Below, in pieces: positions 55,600 to 64,000 of a stretch of 64,000 nucleotides of DNA. The stretch's first letter is position 1; every line of letters starts with the position of its first letter. The notes under the pieces were generated by a model. It saw only the letters and a program-made list of their open reading frames with translations, was not told the DNA's origin and did no database searches. The stretch comes from Fomitopsis serialis. Taxonomy: Eukaryota; Basidiomycota; Agaricomycetes; Polyporales; Fomitopsidaceae. The DNA lies in contig NW_025955113.1 in the NCBI RefSeq assembly GCF_022376445.1, positions 1 to 64,000 of the forward strand, given 5' to 3'. The position numbers and the translations under genes are program-made.

Positions 55600-56850
55600 G
55601 CCGTGGTGACATGAAACGCGATGCGCACGCCGAGCGCGAGCGCGCCGGGCGAATGCCCAGCACGCAGACACGGCCGACGAACGCGCATGGAGCCAGTGGA
55701 CAGGCGGGCGAGCTGGTGCGCAGGTGGGCACACGTGGACGGGCAATCGGATGTGCAAGCAAGTGGATGGGCGGGAGAGAGAGCGGGCGGGCGGGAGAGCG
55801 GGCGGGCGGGAGAGCGGGCGGGCGGCAGGCGACAGCGCACACGTCCACCGCCGCCCGTGAGCGTGGTGGCCGAACACCCAGTGCACGCAGACGCGGCCGA
55901 CGAACGCGAACGCAGGCATGCGAGCGGGCAGACAAGTGGGCCACGACATGCACAGCGAGGGCGAGAGCGAGGGGCTGGCGGGCGTGACGTGCAGCAACAC
56001 AAACTTCAACAGTACAGGCACAAGACGCACAACGACCACGAGCATGCAGGGCCAATGCCCTGCGTGCAGACACAGCCGACGAACGGATGGTGTGCGCGAG
56101 AGCTAAAGAAGGGCATCGGGGAAAGGTGAGTGCAGACGCACGCGAGCGAGCGCGCTGACTGCAGTCACAGGGCGCGGCGACGTGAAGCACGGCGGGTGAC
56201 GGCGCGCACGTCAGAGCGCACCGGGCGAATGCACGTCACGCAAACACGACCGATGAACGGACCACCCGCCGCGTGTGAGCGAAGAACGCGCAAGGGCGAG
56301 TAGACGGTGGGCGCACGGCAACACCACCAACCACTAGCGCGCAGGGCAGAGGTCCCCTGTGCATGCGCGGCCGATGAGCGGACCACAGGTGCGAGCATAG
56401 CGGCGAGCAGGAGGAGAATGGGTGGAGGGTGAGTGCGGAACCGAGTGGGTGTGGACGCGAGCGAGCGGATGGTGGGCAGACCCCACGCGCTGAGCAAAAG
56501 ACCAGCAACGGCGACGTTGTTGGGCAGGCCGGCGCACGCGCAGCACACCGACCGCGAGCATGGAGGGCGAATGCCCAGTACGCAGACACGGCCGATGAAC
56601 GCGCACGCAGGCAGACGAGTGGACGGGCGAGCGGGCACACGACCGGACGATGACACACGCATGGCGACCGCGAACTCGCAGGGCGAGCACGCAAGCCCCG
56701 CCGACGAAGGGACTGCGCGAGCGTGAGCGAATGGCAGGGTCGGGGCATGCGCAATGCGCCGACTGCGAACGCACAGGGTGCCCCGCATGCCAACACAGCC
56801 GACGAGGGCGCCGTGGGTACAGCGAGCAGGCGGGAGTGCGTGAGGATGGC
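55600..56850. repeat. GC-rich minisatellite block
   Basis: At least eight degenerate copies of a unit of roughly 100-200 bp marked by the core CGCAGACACGGCCGACGAAC (near 55660, 55885, 56070, 56240, 56365, 56580, 56695 and 56795). A short GGGCGGGAGAGC tandem lies at about 55768-55815. The long open frames on both strands here are by-products of high GC content and repetition; none has a domain. Confidence 0.8.
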
Positions 56851-57911
56851 GCGTGAGGGGCGAAGACGGAGGACGGGGAGGACGGCGGGTGCAGGCAACA
56901 AGCCCAAACCCGCGCAGATACTGCCGAGGTAAGTCAACCAGCGGTCCACTGTCGACACCGGCGGTGAACCCGGGCAGGGTATGGATGCGTAGGTCGCGGG
57001 TCGCGGGTGCGGTATGCGCCCTGCGCTCCCGCGGTGCTACCCGTGCCCATCCTGGCCCCGTTCACTAGCACTAGCCATAGTTTGGATAAAAGACGACTTG
57101 ATCGTAAACGTGCTATGGAATCCGTACTTACATCAATGTTGACTAAACTATTGCAAGCAGAAAAATGCTCGATGAGGCCACGAAGCCGACTCCCGAAGGG
57201 AGGTGGCTGAGTGGCCTTTGCGTACAACGTATACGTCTTCGCGCACAGCAGTACTGGCATATGACTGTTGTGTAGTATAGCTTTGAAGCTGACTCCCGTG
57301 CGGCCGAAGGAGGCGGCTGACTTGGAGTGGCCTTCGTACCTCTTCAACGCGCATAGCACTACTGGCATGCAATCATTGATAACCTCCAGTCCGTAGCGGA
57401 GCACGGGTTTCCGCTAGTATTTATACATTGCTAGAACAGTGTGGTACACGGGTCATTTTACGATAGTCAGCAAAGACATGGCAGTAACACTAAACTCTAG
57501 GGGAGCTTTGGAAGGAAGTGAAGATGGGCAACCGCTCCGTGAGGGTACACTCACACAGATTGGTGTTAAGAATCCGTCAAACCTTCCGGACAACACCAAC
57601 ACACAGAACGCTTCAGCGTCCGGAGTCTTCGTGCAACGAGCGAGATGCGATAGCCTGAAGAGACAGTGCACCACACATCAAGTCTGATCGGCGAGCGCAG
57701 AAGCATTGATAGGGGACTGTGTGGATGTTGAGGGTCGCCGCAGCCAAAAGCCGGAAGCACCTAAGGGCTAGGGAAGTCCCTTCATGCCTGGAGGGAGCAC
57801 TCGCAGTGCCGGTAAGCGCATGGACTCCCGAAAACCCGGCCTATTCACGGCCCTGGTGCTAGGAGTAGCCTGACGGTAGGGGTAGCGCCGGATCAGTGGT
57901 TTCACTGGGCC
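56851..57911. repeat. Intergenic region with an ~85-bp tandem duplication
   Basis: 57181-57262 and 57284-57370 are two diverged copies of one unit (GACTCCCG, GGCTGA, TGGCCTT, CTTCG/CTTC, AGTACTGGCAT / ACTACTGGCAT). The rest is unassigned. The nearest gene is the PPxY paralog on the right. Confidence 0.6.
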
Positions 57912-59388
57912 TCAGCAGATGATGCACCCCGAATCGTGCTTCTTGAGACTGGCCTCCAACCTGATATTGAGTGAACCGTCCGGTTGGACGTAAGGGCCGT
58001 CTCTGCATACACAGGAGATGTCATCAGTGGTAGGCCTAGGATCGTGCAGAGATAATAAACGTACGATGAAAGGCAGTCGATGGCGAATGCCTCTTTGAAC
58101 GACGCGCTCACTGAGTTCAGGCGGAGAGGCGCCATCAGCTGGTGACCGGACTTAAGACGTAGCCAGTTGGCGTCGTTGCCTTCGGATCGAGTGGCCGCGC
58201 TGTCCTTCGTGCATACTATGAACCCAGAGTCGACCCAAGCAGGTTGACTACCCTCGAGTAGCGAGATCGTAGCAACCCATGCTCCCGGCTTGGCGCCATG
58301 CCGCATTTTGCGGGCATTCTCGGCGGAGGCGACATACACCTGAAGGCCCCAGAGTCTACCTGCAAACAGAATCAGTCAACACAGACGCAATGTACGATCA
58401 TAGTAGCGGGCTCACCTCGGGCAATGAATTCGAGGCCAACGTGCTTGAGCACGCGCATACGCTTCTGGAACATGAGGATGCGGAAGTGGCCGACGAACAT
58501 GTCGTTCTCTCCGGGGAGCTCCTCCACGAAGACCTCATCTTCGGGCACCGCGCCGCTGAAGAGCACCTCGGCAGCACCAAAGAGCGGCGTCATGGCGCGC
58601 GAGCGCCGGATCCACTGGAACAGCTCTTGGTCAGGATTCTCGAGGCACGCGAGTCGTATGTCGGCGAGTGCGGTTTCGGTGAGAGGAGCAGCGCACGAGA
58701 GGAATGTGGCAAGCAGCTCATGCGTGAAGGTAGTCTGCGGACCAGGGCCGCACTTGACCACCGCCCAGTAGATCGGGGTGTGGCCCTCGATAGAGGGCTC
58801 CTGCAGCAAGGCGGCCAGCGACAGGCCATACACCCGACACGCGTCGGTGCACCCTTTCAGGACGAACTCTACGGATTGCTCCACTGCGAATTGTCTCGTT
58901 AGCAGATCGCGGAGGAAGCTGGACATGATCTCCGAGGCATCTAGCGTCACTGAGGTCACGCCGTTGGCCGACTTGACCGACCCGCGTTTGTCGCTCTTGT
59001 CGAACAATGGTGCGGACGAGAGACGGATCGTGCTGTAGGGACGGGAGATCCGGTGGTCACCCTCTCGGTTTGCAGACGAAGGCAGACTGAGTTCGCTGCG
59101 TGCGGGCCGGCTGGACAGTCGCTGCGGTGACGACGGTGTTACATCGCCTTCGGAAGAGCGCTGTCTGAGCGAAGGCCGGGAAACCGGAGGGGACAGAGAG
59201 GGAGGGGATGTTGTGTCCTCGTTGACGACGCCGACGTCAGTGGCAGTAGGCTCCACAGAGACATAGTCGACGTTCGGAGAGTACGGGTTGTAGGACGTAG
59301 ATGCGGTCGGTTCATACGCTGGAGGGGCGTCTTCGATCGGGACCGAGGGCAGGTCCTTGCTGAGGTGTTTGACGTTGATCAGGAGCAT
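57912..59388 (-). CDS. PPxY-motif protein A with ankyrin-like segment and C-terminal CaaX-like box
   Basis: Exons 58416-59388, 58065-58359 and 57912-58002, 452 codons in frame. Paralog of the protein at 60482-61682. The N-terminal third is disordered with a WW-binding PPAY motif (EDAPPAYEP). The folded part has TDACRVYGLSLAALLQ, SIEGHTPIYWAVVKCGPGPQ (ankyrin-like), LADIRLACLENPDQELFQWI, FRILMFQKRMRVLKHVGLEF and GRLWGLQVYVASAENARKMR. The protein ends KKHDSGCIIC: Cys, two aliphatics and a final residue after a dibasic stretch, the form of a CaaX prenylation signal. Function unknown; membrane anchoring is inference. Confidence 0.82.
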
Positions 59389-60481
59389 TGCGGACGCACT
59401 GCTGGTGCGTATGGAGGACTTGGACTGGGACTGCGGCTGAAGGACTGCAGGTCAGTCCTGGATCCATGCGTGCTGAATCGTGCATATGTATGTATGCCAT
59501 ACGATGTCTGAGGCCGGCATAGCTGCGCACAGCCTTCATCAGCATGCTGTCAGCCACTAGCTGGTCAGCAGGATAAGCTTGAGTGAACATAGACGCGGGA
59601 TAGACGTACCTGGGTGATGCCACGCACGCTTCTACGTGTGCATGTCTATCGAGGCAGTGCAGATCGCAGTTCGATAGCAGTGCGAATCGTATAAATTAGT
59701 GGTCATTGCTACATATCATCACCCGGAAGCGACGCCATCCATATGTACCGACGTCCAATAGACCCGTTGTCCGCATGAACGTCCAGCGCTTGGAAGAACG
59801 AGGAAGGCGGAAGGAGGCGGCGAGCACTATCCGGGTGTAAGTACCTGCTCGAGAATGCGCAGCGTACCTTCCTGAACTGGTAACCGGAACCTGGCGCACT
59901 TTCTCGATATGACTCTGAGTCTCCCATACGTCCATTTGATGTCATGCATGCGCAGTCATCAATGTCGTACCAGCACGTCACTCGTGCTGAAACCCTCCAG
60001 AACGTCAATGTAAGCAGATGTGAGCAATAACCTTGACAGAGGACACACCGATGTATGCAAACCGGCGCAGCGACGGTGAAAGCTCAAATTGTTCACATGA
60101 CAGGCGAAGACTGCGGAACAATGATGTTGTAAGCGCGTCCCGACGTCCTACTCGTACACATACACGCCGAAAAGTCCCAGATGAAGAAGTCTATGGTACA
60201 GGTATGAACACAACTGAAAAGAAAACGGAATGTCAGGACACGGCGACTGATTATGCAGGGGGGAAGGCCTCACCATAATCCTAAGAGAGCGCGACGAAGA
60301 GGTCCGGAAAGAGGTGACAGGAGAATACAAAGGAAGGGCATCTAACATATGACGCATTCTAGCCCAGGCTTGCCCAAACGCGCCTCTAGCGTAGCGTCCA
60401 ACGAGCCGTCACTGCCGATGTACGGACTTCCACTGCGACTCTATCAACACCAAGCTCCCACTCAGTCATGATGATTCACAC
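59389..60481. other. Intergenic region between the PPxY paralogs
   Basis: No gene recognised in about 1.1 kb. It should hold the promoter of paralog A and the 3' flank of paralog B. Confidence 0.5.
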
Positions 60482-61682
60482 TCACTCGTACTGCAGACGG
60501 TCGGCGAAGGAGTTCTTCTTGAAGGATGCAGCAATGAAGTTCTCGTATGTGTCCGGCGCCAGGTCCTCCGCGCTCTTGAGCCGCACCTCGATCGGCGGCC
60601 TGCGCTCCGGGACCCTCGCGCTTCGCAGGGGCGACTGCCCTGGCTGGCTCGAGGAAGCAGCGTCAGAGGAGTGTGTGGACACGTCCTGGATGACCAGACG
60701 CGAGTCGATCGCGGTGGGCGCGCTGTGCTCGAGCAGTGAAAGCGTGACGACCCAACTGCCAGGCTCTGCAATCGGGCGGAGCTTGTAGTTGTCCGCGGAG
60801 GCGATGAGGAATCTGAACGACCACAGCCTGCCTGTTTAGGTTGTGAGGACGGCTGTGGCAGGGGCATGGCGCGGTATACTCACCTCGCGCGATGAACTCC
60901 AGGCTGATGTGCTTCGAGACCCGCAGGCGCTGCTGGAACATCGGGATGCGGAAGCGCACGGCGAACGCATCCTCCGACGCGATGTCCTCCACGTAGATCT
61001 CGTCGCGTGCGCACGACGGGCTGAGCAGCATGTCGTCCTTCCCGCTCAAGGGCGCGAACGAGGGCGACTGCCGCAGCTGTTGGAAGAGGGCCTGGTCCGC
61101 CTTCTGCAGGCATGCGAGGCGGATCTCAGAGAGGGCAATGGGTGAGAGCGGCGCGCCGAACGTGAGGAAGGCCCCAAGGACGTCTGTCGGCGAGTCGGTA
61201 CTCAGCTCGATGCCCTTGGGTCGTTTGATGACCGCCCAGTACAGAGCAGAGTGACCCTCGATGCAGCGGTCCTGGAGGATAGACGAGAGCAAGAGACGGT
61301 AGGCACGGCACACATCATCGCAGCTGGATAGAATGGATCGCGCAGGAGGCCCAGTATCCCCTCGCTTGATGAGCTCCCTTATGAGCCCGAGTACAGTCGC
61401 CCTAACCTCTGCTGCTGCGCGAGTACGTGCGGGGGAAGGTATCCACGCCCATATTCCTTCCGCACCCTTACTGGGCGACGTGGGCGACTTCGACGAGACT
61501 GCCGAGGCCGGGGAAGTCGCCAGAAACGTGGAGGCGGATGGCGTACCAGGACATAAGGCTGACTCTGCCTTCTCGTTCTTCACAGCCGGGGCGTCCGCCT
61601 GTGGTGGCAGGTCGTCGTACGCTGGAGGAGCATCGGGCGGCAGCTCGTCGTCGATCAAGGAAGGGGGGGAGGGGAGGATCAT
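60482..61682 (-). CDS. PPxY-motif protein B, tandem paralog of A
   Basis: Exons 60884-61682 and 60482-60831 (intron 60832-60883), 382 codons. Start MILPSPPSLIDDELPPDAPP leads into PPAYDDLPP, a PPxY motif at nearly the same place as in protein A. Shared segments: DDVCRAYRLLLSSILQDRCI, EGHSALYWAVIKRPKGIEL, LSEIRLACLQKADQALFQQL, FRIPMFQQRLRVSKHISLEF, then GRLWSFRFLIASADNYKLRP. The intron position matches intron 1 of A exactly (phase 1, in IARG). The C-terminus (ADRLQYE) differs: no third exon and no CaaX-like box. Confidence 0.82.
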
Positions 61683-62255
61683 GGTACGCCTTGGCCGTAC
61701 GTGTTCGGCGCGGAGAGGTAAGTACCTGACGAGAGGAGTACGTGGCGGTCAAATGAACAGACTAGTACACGCTGCGCAACACAAGGTCACTTACGGAAAG
61801 GGGCTGCGGTCAAGCAATCGCAGATAGACGCGGCTCCGAGGGCTGTGCGGGAGTCATCCGTCCCCATGCTTCAGCTTCTACAGCTTCAGCCTCAGTTGTC
61901 GATATGATCGTGTAGTTGGTCCTACGGGCTGTGTTTCCGGACAGTAGTAAGTAGCCAGCGGAGAGGAATAGACCAATGCACGCACGTAAGTACCCCATAT
62001 TATTCACTTGCGGTCGTCCTATCATCAGATGCACACGCACTCGCGGGGACATGGTCGACCAGGGAAATCAGTGTAAGAGCCCGTTTGCGAGAGTAATGCG
62101 TTGTTGCTCGACGTTAGAGCATGAGGTCGAGAGTACAGGGTCGGAAGTCGCATGCATCACAGTTGATAATAGTAAACATTACTGTGAAGTATCGTAACCT
62201 GGTAAGTAACCTTCTCTTATACCACCTCTTGTGCCGTCATCGATTCATCCCTCAA
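61683..62255. other. Intergenic region upstream of PPxY protein B
   Basis: An 80-codon minus-strand frame (61810-62052) has one hydrophobic stretch but no other support. Otherwise no feature seen. Confidence 0.4.
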
Positions 62256-62502
62256 TTAAGTTCTTTTCACTGACAAGCTACAAATCAAGCTCGTTGCCCC
62301 CGTGTCGATACCGGTATGACACGAAGTTTCTAAGTAACATGCGAAGCCGACCTCGTTCAAATACCCCAACTTGAACCGGGCCGATCCCAAACAGCCTAAT
62401 CCAGCCTCCATGCACGAACTCGTAAGCAGGCACTTGGAGATGTAGATATCCGGGTTCGGAATAGTATGTTGATCCATGATCATCCATCAGGTAAGGAAAC
62501 AT
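62256..62502 (-). CDS. Possible small protein or terminal exon
   Basis: A 74-codon frame starting MFPYLMDDHGSTYYSEPGYL and ending HGGNELDL. Upstream sequence stays open in the same frame for about 40 more codons to a TGA, with protein-like composition (SDTQISHPYLPLRTD). No family recognised. It may be the last exon of an unseen gene or a relic. Confidence 0.3.
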
Positions 62503-62730
62503 CGCGGTGTCCGTGCGCAGGGGTAGATAGGGATGCGATATCTGAGTATCTGAGGCGGACGTTGTGCGGTTTGCAGCAACTTGAAGCTCTAGGGACGGAT
62601 CCGGTGACGTGCACAGTCAGTGAAGCCTAAGGAAGATCGTGAGCATATGTTCCAATCCGATCGTTCAGCCACGGAACGAATGCCAATTGTGACGGGCAGA
62701 AATATTACTCACCTGGGTTCCATCGTTGAT

Positions 62731-63822
62731 TTATGACATCCAGCCACGGACCTCGACACCCATGACCTTCGGGAGTCGTCGCCATACTTCTTCTTGCTCG
62801 CCAATAGCTCTCCCTTGTACCATTTCATAGCAGCAACCACAGAGCGACTTGCAGGATTGGCTTGTCAGGATGTATGGTACCCAATCACCAAGACTTGAGC
62901 AAATATCCAAACCAGCCTGGTGATTCACCAGACGTTGGAAAAGACCCAGGATATGCGCAGTGCAGGACTCCTGAGATAGACATGAGATATGGGCGACAGG
63001 GGTGAATATCCGGGCAGCAGAGACCACGTTGTCGTAGGCGAGTGTCTTCCGCGCTTCGAGACACTTCATGACGTCCTCTGGTGCGAGCCGCTCAACCGTG
63101 CCGTTCTCTTGCATGACCCCGTTCATGATGTCCTGGATTTCGAGTTGGCAGCACATATATAGGGCTACGGGAAGCATGCTTGTTGTCTCCGTAAGACGAG
63201 CGATGTTCATCGCGGCGACTGCATCCTTCCGGTCGAAGGTCATGAGGTGTGTGTGCATGTTTTCATCAGCTCTAATCCAGATGTACAGATTGTCGCTGAA
63301 GCAGGACTGCACGCGACACAGAGCGTCGTCTAGCATATCCTTGATTCCATACTTGTGAGCGAGGCGAGCAAGAGCTACAACCGTAGTACATGGGAGCGTT
63401 TCGTTGTGTCGATTGTATCTGCCGCGGCGTTCGTCAGAAACCATGGCTCTTCACAGTGGGTCACAGAAGCAGAAGTCAGAAATGCGAACGCACTTCTTGT
63501 CCACGAAGAGGTCGCGCAGAAAGTGACGCAATTCGTCTGGATGGTCCGTAAGATGTATGACCGGGCAGCCATCGAGTTGTTCCACAGACTCCGGCTGCGG
63601 GACAGAAAACATGTCGGCGAAGATTTCAGAGTGCAATGCCAGAAGCCCTCGGTAGACGCGAAAGGCAACACCGCCAGCCAGCAATATGATGTTCCCGTCA
63701 TCGAACCAAACAACTTGATCCCGCTTGATATCTTCCGATGTTGGTCTGGGTGTGTCTCCGTCCTCCGACGCGTCTGCGCGCGCGCGTTTCAACCGCGGAC
63801 CGCAAGCGCTCTCTTGCAGCAT
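62731..63822 (-). CDS. BTB/POZ domain protein 5
   Basis: Exons 63494-63822 and 62731-63418 (intron 75 nt), 338 codons. Start MLQESACGPRLKRARADASE; an in-frame ATG at 63885 would add 21 residues. The BTB fold: VVWFDDGNIILLAGGVAFRV, YRGLLALHSEIFADMFSVP, VIHLTDHPDELRHFLRDLFV, LARLAHKYGIKDMLDDALCR. The second half: DAVAAMNIARLTETTSMLPV, LEIQDIMNGVMQENGTVERL and Cys pairs (CKSLCGCCYEM), ending RLPKVMGVEVRGWMS. Closest in this window to BTB protein 4. The intron position matches that of the other four genes. Confidence 0.88.
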
Positions 63823-64000
63823 GAAGGTACCGGGAAGGTATGATGACCTCGCCTGGTGTATTAGTTTGGACTCTTCAAAGTCCAAATATCATGATGTGAG
63901 AGTCTTACTTACTATACTTTTAGACCAATCCCGATCTCAAGCTTGCGAGCACAATAGTCTCCGTTGCTGACCAAAATACGAGCACAAGTGTTCGAATTCG

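Noticed and set aside
55441..56958. Long open frames on both strands of the GC-rich block (up to about 250 codons)
   Set aside because: They overlap each other in several frames, consist of Arg/Ala/Pro-rich repeats and follow the minisatellite period; no domain or splice structure.

Overview
The window reads as nuclear DNA of a basidiomycete mushroom-type fungus, probably an Agaricomycete near the polypores. Three things support this. Almost every gene is cut by short spliceosomal introns, mostly 47-65 nt with GT..AG ends. The mobile DNA includes a Plavaka (KDZ-type) transposase and proteins of a basidiomycete transposon-associated family. Lineage-expanded families (BTB/POZ, cytochrome P450, PPxY paralogs) sit beside conserved eukaryotic housekeeping genes. 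All exon joins given here were read by eye from splice signals and family motifs; many were checked by summing exon lengths to a multiple of three.

Left block (1-22.7 kb) is gene dense. In order: an acidic protein with two SUMO-interaction-like motifs (-), mitochondrial-type oligoribonuclease (+), a DEK-C/SWIB protein (+), a PTAR1-type prenyltransferase alpha subunit (-), a SAP/ankyrin-like protein (+), an unrecognised five-exon protein (-), the ERAD factor HRD3 (-), the rRNA-processing factor EFG1 (+), three tandem BTB/POZ genes (+), a probable pseudophosphatase (+), a relic of the serine palmitoyltransferase subunit LCB2 (-), an unrecognised membrane-anchored protein (-) and an intron-containing tRNA-Ala(AGC).

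Middle block (22.7-44 kb) is mobile and repetitive. It has a multi-exon Plavaka transposase gene, two genes of the transposon-associated DUF6532 type (one cut off by a GGCCGG-rich repeat array), an inverted repeat of about 1.9 kb, a LEU4 (2-isopropylmalate synthase) relic, a fourth BTB gene, a decayed copy of BTB gene 3, a 684-bp TA-flanked MITE, an array of GTGGCGAAGCC hairpins, and a 579-bp non-autonomous hAT element with a perfect 8-bp target duplication.

Right block (44-64 kb) returns to genes: a complete P450 (-), the APC/C activator CDH1 (-), the SAGA subunit SPT7 (+) with one intron of 981 nt, a GC-rich minisatellite (55.6-56.9 kb), two tandem PPxY-motif paralogs (-), one ending in a CaaX-like box, and a fifth BTB gene (-).

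The conserved genes form no single pathway: RNA turnover, rRNA processing, ERAD, SAGA transcription and cell-cycle proteolysis are all present. The most distinctive material is the BTB family (five intact genes, one pseudogene, two subgroups), the large foldback repeat and the hairpin array. Two neighbouring conserved genes near the left end appear to lack one nucleotide each, so local sequence errors are possible.
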